Below, in pieces: positions 34,063-42,011 of a stretch of DNA of 64,000 nucleotides (the stretch's first letter is position 1; each line of letters starts with the position of its first letter). This DNA comes from an uncultured Tenacibaculum sp. (GTDB lineage: Bacteria; Bacteroidota; Bacteroidia; Flavobacteriales; Flavobacteriaceae). The notes under the pieces were generated by a model. It did not search any database and was not told where the DNA came from. It worked only from the letters and a program-made list of their open reading frames with translations. Location: NCBI GenBank assembly GCA_947496185.1, contig CANMCD010000007.1:1-64000 (forward strand). The letters run 5' to 3'. The position numbers and the translations under genes were made by a program.

Positions 34063-34362
34063 ATGTACGAATTTTTTAAAAAATACGCATGGTTCTTGTT
34101 AGCGGGACCCATCGGAGCAATAATAACCAGACTGAGAACAAAAGGTATGAAGCAATCTGCATTTTTTGTATTAATAATTATTTCCTCATTCGTAGGGCTA
34201 TGTGTTGGCGTGCTAATGACTAATTTTTTTGATTTCTCGGAAGAAGTTGTGTTTATATTCTGCTCAATTAGTGGGATGTTGGCTACCGAAATATTAGACG
34301 AATTAAAAGAGTCTGTGGAATACTTTTCAGAATGGGTGCGAAAAATACTAAATATTAAATAA
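34063..34362 (+). CDS. Putative holin
   Basis: 99 residues with three hydrophobic segments (FFKKYAWFLLAGPIGAIIT; SAFFVLIIISSFVGLCVGVL; VVFIFCSISGMLATEIL) and a charged C-terminus. Size, topology and location before the endolysin-like gene match holins, which open the inner membrane at lysis. Ten bases separate it from the next start. Confidence 0.7.
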   Translation: MYEFFKKYAWFLLAGPIGAIITRLRTKGMKQSAFFVLIIISSFVGLCVGVLMTNFFDFSEEVVFIFCSISGMLATEILDELKESVEYFSEWVRKILNIK

Positions 34363-34371
34363 AAAAATAAA

Positions 34372-34779
34372 ATGAAAGCCAAGCTAATAAGACTAAAACA
34401 AGAAGAAAAACAAACGTTGTCAAAACTTCTTTTTTTTGATGATGTGGAGTTAGTGTATAGCTCTAAAGCTTTGGAATTGCCAGACCGTGAAAATATGAAT
34501 TCAATTAGTAGAATACCAAACGGAACCTATACGTGTAAGCTGAGATACTCAGAGAAATACCGATGGCACTACCATGTTCAAGACGTGGAAAACCGAAGTT
34601 TAATATTAATTCACTTTGGTAACTATTATACAGATACAAGAGGCTGTATTTTGGTAGGTAAATCGTTCAATGATATTAATAAAGACGGCTTTCGTGATGT
34701 TACATCAAGTAAAAAAACCATGAAAGAAATTTTAGCCATTGCTCCAGAAGAATTTCAACTAAAAATTATTGATGAGTAA
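34372..34779 (+). CDS. DUF5675 protein, probable endolysin
   Basis: 135 residues, a single DUF5675 domain: IPNGTYTCKLRYSEKYRWHY, ILIHFGNYYTDTRGCILVGK and the C-terminal DVTSSKKTMKEIL. Conserved histidine and cysteine (IHFGN, RGCI) suggest a cell-wall transpeptidase or amidase-like catalytic site. The domain is common beside holins in Bacteroidota phages. Enzymatic activity is inferred. Confidence 0.78.
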   Translation: MKAKLIRLKQEEKQTLSKLLFFDDVELVYSSKALELPDRENMNSISRIPNGTYTCKLRYSEKYRWHYHVQDVENRSLILIHFGNYYTDTRGCILVGKSFNDINKDGFRDVTSSKKTMKEILAIAPEEFQLKIIDE

Positions 34780-35402
34780 TGAGGGTACATGTTTTTTATA
34801 TAGCTATTATTTTCCTTTTACTTTATGGTTGGAGGAAAACAATAAATTTTCTTCCTGAGCAAGTTGAAAAAGTGAGGGTTGATAGCGTTTTAGTCGTAAA
34901 AGAAATACCTGTTAAGAAAAATAGTTTTTCTGTAGTAAAACCTATAGAGAAAATAATTACAAAATATAAATATATTTCGAATGACGAGAAATATAAAAAT
35001 GTAATTTCTGCTTTACAAACCAAATACAGTCAAAAAGTTGATAGTTTGACGATATTAAAAGAGCTTTTATTAGCCACGAAAATAAGAGAATATAAAGAGG
35101 TTTTTAAAGATAGTAGTCTTATTGCTGAAATCAATATAAAAACTAAGGGAACGTTAGAAAAAATTGATTTCTCATATGTTCAAAACCCACAAAAGTTTTC
35201 TTATTTTCAAAAAACAGTCACTAAAACTAAAATTCCAAGGTTTTCAATTTTGGTAGGGGGTAAGGTTTCTAGTAATCTTATTAATACTAATTTCGAGTTT
35301 AATATTGGTTACCAAAATAAAAAAGGCTCTATTTATGAAGTAGGTATTACTTCTGATAATAGATTGTCAATAGGTTACAAAACTTCAATTTTAAAGAGGT
35401 AA
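34779..35402 (+). CDS. Membrane-anchored lysis protein, spanin-like
   Basis: 207 residues beginning in the one-base overlap TAATG. One N-terminal membrane helix (VFYIAIIFLLLYGW), a coiled-coil periplasmic part (residues 60-110) and beta-strands at the C-terminus (FNIGYQNKKGSIYEVGITSD). Coming third after holin and endolysin it fits a protein that bridges to the outer membrane, but the family (possibly DUF6808) is not certain. Confidence 0.6.
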   Translation: MRVHVFYIAIIFLLLYGWRKTINFLPEQVEKVRVDSVLVVKEIPVKKNSFSVVKPIEKIITKYKYISNDEKYKNVISALQTKYSQKVDSLTILKELLLATKIREYKEVFKDSSLIAEINIKTKGTLEKIDFSYVQNPQKFSYFQKTVTKTKIPRFSILVGGKVSSNLINTNFEFNIGYQNKKGSIYEVGITSDNRLSIGYKTSILKR

Positions 35403-35412
35403 GAGGTTTCCT

Positions 35413-35434
35413 CCAGTATTTTAAAAAATATTGG
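35413..35434. terminator. Hairpin between convergent late genes and integrase
   Basis: CCAGTATTTT (35413-35422) pairs with AAAATATTGG (35425-35434) with one G-T pair. It lies across the end of the minus-strand integrase gene and after the last plus-strand gene. Weak, no separate T run. Confidence 0.4.
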
Positions 35435-36746
35435 TAAAGTTGTCTATATCAATACCTTGATTAGCATAGTATTCTTTCCAAAATGATTTAAGATATTCAG
35501 CATGTTCTTGCCTTGTTACTTGGATGTATTTTAAAAAGCTGCTTTCAGTTTTATGACCAGTAATACTCATTATTGCTATAATTGGAAATTTTGCTTTATA
35601 TAAATTTGTTGCAAAAGAACGTCGGCAAACGTGAGAACCTACAAGTTTGTATTTTGGGTATAAACCATCAACTTTTCTATTAACTTCCTTGTTCAAGCCA
35701 TTAACAGAAACTTTTTTATTTAATGAACCGTGCACAAACTCATTAATTCCAACAATCTTACACACTTCTTTTATATATAAATTAAACTTTACATCAGATA
35801 TTTTCCTTGGCATACCTCTTCTTTTTAATATGTATTTTACATGATGATGCAAGGGTATTACAACAGATATACCAGAAGTGTTCTTAGTTTTCTGTGGCTT
35901 GACTGTTATAAAATCGCTATTAATATCTAGTTCAGATATGTTTAGAAAATCATTAACTCTTAAACCAGTCCAGAGTCCAATTATTAAATGATCCCTTGCG
36001 TTCTCTAGCCGATCATTATCAGAAAAATCAAACTTGAAAATTTTATTAATTTCATTTTCGTTAAGTGTAATAGCTTTTATACTTTCTGATTGAACGACAA
36101 AATTCTCTAATCCTTTTTCGTCGATTAAACAACCAAAATCAACTGATTTTTTCACTAAACTTTTTAAAACCTTGATAGTATCTCCGATAGTGTTACTTTT
36201 ATAGGCTTTATTTGTCAAAAACTCATGGAGAAGGTTATACAATTCCAAATTAAAGCTATCAATCCTTACTTTCTTATTGATACTTTTTTCAAATTCTTTA
36301 AATATATTTATGTTCTTTTTATAGCTTTTGATAGAGTTTTTAGAATACTTATTCTTTGTTTTTTTGTTGTATAATCTTGGAGCTTTTTCTATAAAATCAT
36401 CAGCAAAGTCTGAAAAATAAATAAAAGTGTTATTTCCACCAATATTTTTAAACTCTAAATTAAAAGAAGTTTTTAAGTTCTCTTTTGTTACACTGATCTT
36501 TTTTAGATCAAAATCTAAAATAGTTTTATCTAAAAAGTCAGAATATTTTTGAAGCTTTCTTTTAATAAAACTTAAATCACTCCTTCCCCTTTTTGCTTTT
36601 GGGGTTTTCGATTCTTTATCCCAATCAATGGGTGAAATTTTACACTCAGTCGAAAAAGTAAAAAATCTTTCTTTTTTAGAAATGAAGTATTTTAATATAA
36701 TTAATGTTTCAACTTCGGAATTTGGTTTTTTTAGGTAAAAGTACAT
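35421..36746 (-). CDS. Tyrosine-type site-specific integrase
   Basis: 441 residues from the ATG at 36746 (MYFYLKKPNSEVETLIILKY); an upstream ATG at 36911 in the same frame would add 55 residues that run through a terminator hairpin and is rejected. N-terminal arm-binding domain, SAM-like core-binding domain (200-285), and the catalytic domain with R in LWTGLRVNDFL, HVCRR (H-x-x-R) and GHKTESSFLKYI (H and the tyrosine nucleophile). It joins the phage to the 3' end of the tRNA-Leu gene next to it. Confidence 0.93.
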   Translation of the reverse strand: MYFYLKKPNSEVETLIILKYFISKKERFFTFSTECKISPIDWDKESKTPKAKRGRSDLSFIKRKLQKYSDFLDKTILDFDLKKISVTKENLKTSFNLEFKNIGGNNTFIYFSDFADDFIEKAPRLYNKKTKNKYSKNSIKSYKKNINIFKEFEKSINKKVRIDSFNLELYNLLHEFLTNKAYKSNTIGDTIKVLKSLVKKSVDFGCLIDEKGLENFVVQSESIKAITLNENEINKIFKFDFSDNDRLENARDHLIIGLWTGLRVNDFLNISELDINSDFITVKPQKTKNTSGISVVIPLHHHVKYILKRRGMPRKISDVKFNLYIKEVCKIVGINEFVHGSLNKKVSVNGLNKEVNRKVDGLYPKYKLVGSHVCRRSFATNLYKAKFPIIAIMSITGHKTESSFLKYIQVTRQEHAEYLKSFWKEYYANQGIDIDNFTNIF

Positions 36747-36752
36747 AGTCGA

Positions 36753-36795
36753 TAGTTTCAACAAAAATAACTGGTTGAAACTATAGTTGAAACTT
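36753..36795. repeat. Repeated motif upstream of integrase
   Basis: TAGTTTCAAC (36753-36762), GTTGAAACTA (36774-36783) and GTTGAAACTT (36786-36795): an inverted pair plus a third direct copy, all within 45 bp upstream of the integrase start. Candidate arm-type integrase sites or an operator controlling the integrase. Confidence 0.6.
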
Positions 36796-36836
36796 TTTTT
36801 ATTTTTAAATGGGTTTTCAGTAAAAATAAGAAATAA

Positions 36837-36874
36837 AAAAAACCACGGTAACAATAGTGTTTTCGTGGTTTTTT
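36837..36874 (-). terminator. Terminator of the tRNA operon
   Basis: AAAAAACCACG (36837-36847) and CGTGGTTTTTT (36864-36874), an 11-bp perfect stem, with a T run on the minus strand (and on the plus strand). It lies downstream of tRNA-Leu and upstream of the integrase. Confidence 0.75.
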
Positions 36875-36918
36875 TGTTGTTTTCTTTATATTTTAAAATA
36901 TTATAAAACATTAATTAG

Positions 36919-37001
36919 TGCACGTAACAGGAGTCGAACCTGCACTTCCGTTGGAAACAAGCCCCTCAAGCCTGCGCGTCTACCAATTCCGCCATACGTG
37001 C
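36919..37001 (-). tRNA. tRNA-Leu (anticodon GAG)
   Basis: 83 bases. Acceptor stem GCACGTA/TACGTGC with discriminator A, D-arm GGCGGAATTGGTAGACGC, anticodon stem-loop CAGGC-TTGAGGG-GCTTG giving anticodon GAG, a long variable arm as in class II tRNAs, and T-arm GGTTCGACTCC. CCA is not encoded. The prophage lies at its 3' end, the usual target of tyrosine integrases. Confidence 0.95.
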
Positions 37002-37010
37002 TAAAAACAA

Positions 37011-37039
37011 AAAAGTTAAGCTTATAGGGCTTAACTTTT
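37011..37039 (-). terminator. Hairpin with T run between the two tRNAs
   Basis: AAAAGTTAAGC (37011-37021) and GCTTAACTTTT (37029-37039), an 11-bp stem with a 7-base loop; on the minus strand it is followed by TTTTTTGTTTTT. Structurally an intrinsic terminator after tRNA-Lys, though it may also serve as a processing signal. Confidence 0.55.
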
Positions 37040-37041
37040 AG

Positions 37042-37114
37042 TGACCGGGCTGGGGCTCGAACCCAGGACCCTCTCCTTAAAAGGGAGATGCTCTACCAAC
37101 TGAGCTACCCGGTC
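37042..37114 (-). tRNA. tRNA-Lys (anticodon TTT)
   Basis: 73 bases. Acceptor GACCGGG/CCCGGTC with discriminator A, D-arm TAGCTCAGTTGGTAGAGC, anticodon loop CTTTTAA with TTT, T-arm GGGTTCGAGCC. No encoded CCA. It is transcribed before tRNA-Leu from the promoter at 37139-37167. Confidence 0.96.
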
Positions 37115-37138
37115 ATTGCTTATCTCTGAAAGCGGTTG

Positions 37139-37167
37139 CAAATATAGAAGGTTTTTTTAAAACCAAA
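37139..37167 (-). promoter_or_regulatory. tRNA promoter
   Basis: On the minus strand, -33 TTTGG (complement of 37163-37167), a 16-bp gap and -7 TATATTTG (complement of 37139-37146), a good flavobacterial promoter 25 bases upstream of tRNA-Lys. Confidence 0.7.
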
Positions 37168-37223
37168 AACTTTTTTTTCGATTTTTTTTAATGATATTTG
37201 TAAGCCTTTAATTTCCAGTAAAA

Positions 37224-37742
37224 ATGAAAATAATTTTATTAGGATATATGACCAGTGGTAAATCAACAATAGGTAAAAAGCTAGCAGAAACAAACAATTT
37301 GCCTTTTATAGATTTGGATCATTATATTGAAAGAGAAGAAAAGAAGACTATTTCTGAGATATTTAATCAGAAAGGAGAGATTTATTTTAGAAAGCAAGAA
37401 ACAGCGTATTTAAAAGCGCTTTTAGCAAAGGGAGAAGATTTTGTATTGTCGTTAGGAGGAGGTACTCCTTGTTTTGCTGGAAACATGGAATTGCTAAAAG
37501 AAAACAAGGGTAACGTCTCAGTATACCTTAAAGGGAGTGTGCAAACGATCGTAAGTAGGTTGAAAAATGAAAAGCAACAACGACCACTAGTGGCAGATAT
37601 CGATGTAGATGCACTAGATGAATTTGTCGCAAAACACTTATTTGAACGAAATCATTACTATAGTAAAGCCGATCATACAGTAAGTATCGATAATAAAGAT
37701 ATACAAGGTATTTGTGAACAAGTCAATGCGTTATTCAACTAA
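37224..37742 (+). CDS. aroK: Shikimate kinase
   Basis: 172 residues, usual length. Walker A GYMTSGKST (7-15), shikimate-binding aspartates and arginine in FIDLDHYIE and IYFRKQE, GGGTPC (about 78) and a lid with RLKNEKQQRPL. It phosphorylates shikimate with ATP in the pathway to aromatic amino acids; cytosolic. Its 3' end overlaps the convergent phosphoribosyltransferase gene by 12 bases. Confidence 0.95.
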   Translation: MKIILLGYMTSGKSTIGKKLAETNNLPFIDLDHYIEREEKKTISEIFNQKGEIYFRKQETAYLKALLAKGEDFVLSLGGGTPCFAGNMELLKENKGNVSVYLKGSVQTIVSRLKNEKQQRPLVADIDVDALDEFVAKHLFERNHYYSKADHTVSIDNKDIQGICEQVNALFN

Positions 37743-38237
37743 ATACGCAATGGTTTGTTGTTCTTGAAATTCTACCACCACATGCTCTTTTATTGAGGTA
37801 GACAATGAGATGCCCTTAAAATCAGCTTTTACAGGGTATTTTTTATGATTTCTGTTAACCAAAACGGCTGTTTTAAATTTTTTAAGAGGTACATTCAGAA
37901 AGTGTTTTACACCATAAATGAGTGTGGTACCTGAGTTTAACACGTCATCAACTAAAACTAAGGCTTTATCTTTATATTCTTCAGTGACTAAAGATGTTTT
38001 TACAGAGTCAATGGGAGCCTTTTTATTGATTTCTACTTTACAAAGTATGGTATTGATAGAAGAGATGTTTTCAAGAACCAAAGCGATTTTTTCTGCAAGT
38101 ATATAGCCATTATTAGCAATACCAGCAATAACAATTTCACTTTCGTTATTGTTTGTTTCATAAATTTGATAGGCTATTCGTTTGATTTTTTGCTCAATCT
38201 GAACATTGGTTAATATGATGTTATTTTCTGAATTCAT
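37731..38237 (-). CDS. Phosphoribosyltransferase, PyrR-like
   Basis: 168 residues, type I PRTase fold. The PRPP-binding loop is ALVLVDDVLNSGTTL (about 92-106) and the PPi loop GIANNGYILAEKIA (about 38-51). PyrR proteins salvage uracil and regulate pyrimidine genes; no RNA-binding test is possible here, so the general family call is safer. Next to it in the same direction is the S4 protein. Confidence 0.85.
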   Translation of the reverse strand: MNSENNIILTNVQIEQKIKRIAYQIYETNNNESEIVIAGIANNGYILAEKIALVLENISSINTILCKVEINKKAPIDSVKTSLVTEEYKDKALVLVDDVLNSGTTLIYGVKHFLNVPLKKFKTAVLVNRNHKKYPVKADFKGISLSTSIKEHVVVEFQEQQTIAYLVE

Positions 38238-38271
38238 GATATATATGCTTTAGCGGTTTAAATAAAAAGGA

Positions 38272-38646
38272 CTATTCGTCTGTTTCGTTGTAGTAATCAT
38301 CGATATCTCGACGATCTTTTTTAGTAGGCCTTCCAGTACCTTTTTTTCGATAATAATCTTTGGCAAACTTTAAGAGTTCGGTTTTTTCAAACGCTTCTTT
38401 AGGTGTTAGGTCTTTTCTATAAAGGTCAACTAGTTTTGCTCCGACTCGGTTGGGAGGGATGTCTAATACTTTTATCTTATAGTTTATTTGATTTTTTCGT
38501 ACTACGATTTCTTCATTACCAAATACTTCTCTTGAAGGTTTAATTGCTTGTTCATTTATTTTTACATGCCCTTTTTTACAGGCGTTTGTAGCAATACTTC
38601 TCGTTTTAAAAAGTCGAATGCACCATAGGTACTTATCAATTCTCAT
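38272..38646 (-). CDS. hslR: S4-domain RNA-binding protein (Hsp15/HslR-like)
   Basis: 124 residues. MRIDKYLWCIRLFKTRSIAT and ACKKGHVKINEQAIKPSR form the S4 domain; a basic C-terminal tail (RKKGTGRPTKKDRRDI) is typical of Hsp15. The family binds stalled 50S subunits carrying nascent tRNA and recycles them. Transcribed towards the PRTase gene, 34 bases away. Confidence 0.9.
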   Translation of the reverse strand: MRIDKYLWCIRLFKTRSIATNACKKGHVKINEQAIKPSREVFGNEEIVVRKNQINYKIKVLDIPPNRVGAKLVDLYRKDLTPKEAFEKTELLKFAKDYYRKKGTGRPTKKDRRDIDDYYNETDE

Positions 38647-38728
38647 AAATTGGTATTAAAAGTTAGTCATAGATTTTCTACAAAGGTATAAAAATGGTAA
38701 ATTGCAACCCTAAAATTATGTAAGATTA

Positions 38729-39607
38729 ATGAAGAATTTAAAATACGTTGCTTACGCATTATTATTAAGCATCATTATATATTCTTGTGGTAGTGACGAC
38801 ACAAACGATATAACACCTTTTGACCATAAGGCTCAGGCGTTGAAAGATAGTGATACCTTAGTAGCGTTTTTCAAAAATCACTATTTTAATACGAATACTA
38901 AAAAAATTGAGTCATTGGCCGCTAATGCTACGCCTTTGAGTGAAGACACTAACTTAGATACCATCAAAGTTAATCTTAACGATATAGATTATAACTTATA
39001 TTACTATAAGTTTCAAGAGGGAACAACTGTAAACCCAAAATTTGTAGATTCTGTATTGGTTAAGTATGATCTTAGAGGAATAAGTAATAGTAAGACCATA
39101 ACAGACTCTTATCAAGTAAACACAGGGTGGTTTGATTTGCTAGGAACTATTCCTGCTTGGAAAGAAGCTATTGTAAAATTTAAAGGAGGAGAAAAAAACA
39201 CCCTTCCTAATGGACCGTTAAGTTACCATAATACTGGACAAGGAGTATTGTTTATTCCTTCAGGATTGGCATATAAAGATGCAGGAAGAGCAAATATACC
39301 TTCTAATGCTATTTTGTTATACTACATAGACCTGTGGGATTCTAAACATATTGATCATGATGGAGATAGTATTCTTACAATTCATGAGATGGATTCAACA
39401 AAGGTTGGTGATGAAGCTTTAAATATAGATACTGATGGTGATGGTGTAAAGAACTTTGCTGATAATGATGATGATAATGATTTTATTCCGACTAGATATG
39501 AAGACAAAAACAAAAATGGAGATCCTACTGATGATAAAAGTGATGCGAATAAACCAGATGTTCCTGATTATTTAAATAGGGACATTCGACTCGATAATAG
39601 AGATTAA
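38729..39607 (+). CDS. FKBP-type peptidyl-prolyl isomerase lipoprotein
   Basis: 292 residues. A lipoprotein signal peptide ends in IIIYSCGS (Cys near 20). The FKBP domain covers about 90-210 (LLGTIPAWKEAIVKFKGGEK, then GPLSYHNTGQGVLFIPSGLA, then AILLYYIDLW). A C-terminal acidic tail carries DHDGDSILT and DTDGDGVKNF, calcium-binding repeats as in thrombospondin type 3. Related lipoproteins (GldI type) assist folding of gliding and secreted proteins at the outer membrane. Confidence 0.88.
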   Translation: MKNLKYVAYALLLSIIIYSCGSDDTNDITPFDHKAQALKDSDTLVAFFKNHYFNTNTKKIESLAANATPLSEDTNLDTIKVNLNDIDYNLYYYKFQEGTTVNPKFVDSVLVKYDLRGISNSKTITDSYQVNTGWFDLLGTIPAWKEAIVKFKGGEKNTLPNGPLSYHNTGQGVLFIPSGLAYKDAGRANIPSNAILLYYIDLWDSKHIDHDGDSILTIHEMDSTKVGDEALNIDTDGDGVKNFADNDDDNDFIPTRYEDKNKNGDPTDDKSDANKPDVPDYLNRDIRLDNRD

Positions 39608-39632
39608 TTATAGCATTAAAGATATATAAATT

Positions 39633-39669
39633 AAAAAGCATAAAAAAGTAATCATTTTTTATGCTTTTT
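39633..39669. terminator. Bidirectional terminator
   Basis: AAAAAGCATAAAAAA (39633-39647) and TTTTTTATGCTTTTT (39655-39669), a perfect 15-bp stem with a 7-base loop and T runs on both strands, between the FKBP gene and the convergent mepB-like gene. Confidence 0.85.
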
Positions 39670-40170
39670 TTAATTGGCCTGATAAAGATTTTTTAGCCTT
39701 AAAGCGTCTTGTTTTTCTGTAATGTTTATAAAGAATGTGAGTTGCCATTGTTGTGTTTTTTGTGCTTGTTTGCTAGTAGGTGTATCCCAAAGAGGATATA
39801 CTCGAAAGCCTCTTTTACCTTCTTTTTGGGGTGTTGTAAGAATGCCTTTTTTGATAAGTATTGATTTTGGAAATATAAATTGTCCTAATAAAGTATCTTT
39901 TTTGACAGTTATAACGCAAAAATCAAAAGCTGTATCTTCATGAAATGGTTGTGTAATGCCATTTTCGTTTCGTTGCCATAGGGTTACAAATTGTCCTATT
40001 TTTTTGGGTGTTATCTTGGCTTTTCTCGAAATTATTTTTCGGTTGTAAATATTGAACGTACAGGCTTTGTATTCCTGACTTTCTCTTTCCTCCTTGAGTT
40101 TGGTAATTGGAAGGTCATTTTCGATATAAAAATGTGCAAAATCACATAGAAAATTGTTGGTAGTAGTCAT
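39670..40170 (-). CDS. MepB family protein
   Basis: 166 residues. Conserved blocks YKACTFNIYNRKIISRKAKI, KIGQFVTLWQRNENGITQPF and KRGFRVYPLWDTPTSKQAQ define the MepB family, named from the S. aureus mepRAB locus; biochemical role unknown. No mepA or mepR gene is nearby. Confidence 0.87.
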   Translation of the reverse strand: MTTTNNFLCDFAHFYIENDLPITKLKEERESQEYKACTFNIYNRKIISRKAKITPKKIGQFVTLWQRNENGITQPFHEDTAFDFCVITVKKDTLLGQFIFPKSILIKKGILTTPQKEGKRGFRVYPLWDTPTSKQAQKTQQWQLTFFINITEKQDALRLKNLYQAN

Positions 40171-40205
40171 ATATAATTATAAAATTTCTTAAAGCGATAC
40201 AAGTA

Positions 40206-42011
40206 TTATTCTTTATAATCGGCAATATACTTTATTGCTTTCTTTCTTTTGCCATCTACTGTAATAAATCCATAGTTTTTTTGTGGGCCAACTTTATGTG
40301 GTAATTTCCCAAAAACATCTGAGTCTATCTCTGGAAAATCATATAATGTCCAGCTAACAAAATGCTTAACATCAAGTTCATTAAATAGCTTTTGCATGTC
40401 TTTGTAGTAGTTAGCTTGTCGTTTTTCACTATTTCTATATAAATTCCAAATACTATTATAAGAGTGTTTTCCAAATTCTTGAATAACAATAGGTTTGTCT
40501 ACCTTTTCTTTTAAGGAGAGGAAAGCATCTTTAAATGTTTCAGGTTTTTTGTAATAATGAAAAGAGATGTAGTCTACATTGTCTTTTAGTAAATGTGCCT
40601 TTTCAGGGGAGTACCATCCAATAGTTATCGGTGTTTTTGGATCGTATATACGCATTCTTTCGCTTATAAAAGCGAGCCAATGAACAACTTTTGTTTGGGT
40701 ATGAATTTTAAAATCTAAATCAGGTTCGTTTTTAATATCGTATTGAAAAACTGCTGGATGATCTTTTATTTGCGTTATGATTTTATCAATATGTCGGTCA
40801 CAAAGTGTATAGTCTAATACATCATAATTACTATAAAAATCAAAGAACGTAACTATTACTTTTAATTGATTTTGATAAGCAATATCCAATGTTTTTATCA
40901 GATGTTCCATTTTGATTCGAGATACGTTTTCTTTTCCAAATAGTTCATAAGGAATAAAAATTCGAATGGAATTTAAATTCAGTTCTTTTATAATCCTAAA
41001 ATCTTTTTTTACGGTAATACTGTCGTATTGTTTCCAAAATTCAAACCATGGATTTTTTTGTGGGTAATAATTGATTCCTTTAATATCATACCCTTCAAGT
41101 ATTCTTGAAGTTGGTGATTGAATCGAGTCTGTAACCTTTTCCGTAGGTTCTTTAGGTATTTTTACCTTTGATTTTTTAACAACAATTGTATCACCAATAT
41201 ATAATAGATCTTTTTCTAGTCGCTGTTTATCTGGATTTAAAGCATAGAGTTGTTTTCTTGTCAATTTATGTTTTAGTGTCAACCTATAGATGTTTTCTTT
41301 CGGTTTGACAATATGAATGTCTTTTTTTATGGTGAATTTATCTGTATTATCTACACTAGCTTTCAATGAATCTATCTCAGTATTCTTTTTTTTAGACTTA
41401 TGCGGTTTTTTTGAACTAACCAAATGTCTAATCCGCCAAAAACCATCTTCTAAAAGCATGATGACTCGATAGTCTTTAACCGTGTTTTGTTGGTAAAGAA
41501 ATTGATCTTTTTTAAAGAAGTACGAACGTTCTTTTACACCGTTGTCCTCTAAGTATACAACAGTACCGTCTTTTGAAAAAAACTTGATATGAACCTCATG
41601 GTCTGTAGAGGTAGAGTGTATGCTAAGTGAATCTTTAATATTTTGAAGAAGAGAGCGTTTAATTTTTGCTTGGGCAGAATCGGTATAAAAGTCTTCAAAA
41701 GCCTTTAAATTATTACTTTTAAAGGCATATTTTCTAACATACCAAGACCGCAAATAGTCTTCTCTAATACTGACAATATTTTCTTTGTTTGGTTCTCTAC
41801 CTTCCGTATCAAGGTGGTCAAAATTAACTTTAGGTTGGTAATACCTGTTTTGTTTTAGATCTATATGGAGTAATTTACTTCTATCTGCCCCTGAGTTAAA
41901 TTCATAAAATATTTTTGATAACAAACTTACAAGTAAAAAGTTAACGGCTACAAAGCAAGAAATTACAATTATTTGCTTTATCGTTCTACCTGTCGGTATG
42001 AATTTTCTCAT
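40206..42011 (-). CDS. Membrane-anchored LysM/glycoside hydrolase-like protein
   Basis: 601 residues from ATG 42011 (a TTG two codons earlier is also possible). N-terminal membrane anchor (TIKQIIVISCFVAVNFLLVS), an NTF2-like segment (about 80-195: SRSWYVRKY region to DGFWRIRHLV), a LysM motif (IVKPKENIYRLTLKHKLTRK, then LLYIGDTIVVK) and a C-terminal TIM-barrel of GH5/clan GH-A type with the acid/base in IKNEPDLD and nucleophile in VIQEFGKH. It should act on a glycan in the periplasm or outside. It overlaps the lipoprotein gene by 26 bases. Confidence 0.8.
   Translation of the reverse strand: MRKFIPTGRTIKQIIVISCFVAVNFLLVSLLSKIFYEFNSGADRSKLLHIDLKQNRYYQPKVNFDHLDTEGREPNKENIVSIREDYLRSWYVRKYAFKSNNLKAFEDFYTDSAQAKIKRSLLQNIKDSLSIHSTSTDHEVHIKFFSKDGTVVYLEDNGVKERSYFFKKDQFLYQQNTVKDYRVIMLLEDGFWRIRHLVSSKKPHKSKKKNTEIDSLKASVDNTDKFTIKKDIHIVKPKENIYRLTLKHKLTRKQLYALNPDKQRLEKDLLYIGDTIVVKKSKVKIPKEPTEKVTDSIQSPTSRILEGYDIKGINYYPQKNPWFEFWKQYDSITVKKDFRIIKELNLNSIRIFIPYELFGKENVSRIKMEHLIKTLDIAYQNQLKVIVTFFDFYSNYDVLDYTLCDRHIDKIITQIKDHPAVFQYDIKNEPDLDFKIHTQTKVVHWLAFISERMRIYDPKTPITIGWYSPEKAHLLKDNVDYISFHYYKKPETFKDAFLSLKEKVDKPIVIQEFGKHSYNSIWNLYRNSEKRQANYYKDMQKLFNELDVKHFVSWTLYDFPEIDSDVFGKLPHKVGPQKNYGFITVDGKRKKAIKYIADYKE

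Larger units (their letters stand above)
1..36918. mobile_element. Prophage (siphovirus-like), left end outside the window
   Basis: A contiguous set of phage modules runs from a repressor near the left edge through replication, packaging, head, tail, lysis and a tyrosine integrase that stops next to the 3' end of tRNA-Leu. Terminase, portal, capsid, tape measure and integrase are all open and full length, so the element may be functional. The right junction is inferred from the tRNA position; I found no second copy of the tRNA-Leu 3' end in the window, so the left attachment site must lie to the left of position 1. The tape measure protein and the lack of any sheath or baseplate-spike gene suggest a long non-contractile tail. 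Confidence 0.93.

Noticed and set aside
36747-36911. Extended N-terminus of the integrase (start at 36911)
   Set aside because: The extension would be translated through a terminator stem and the GTTGAAAC repeats, and the conserved arm-binding domain begins at the ATG at 36746.
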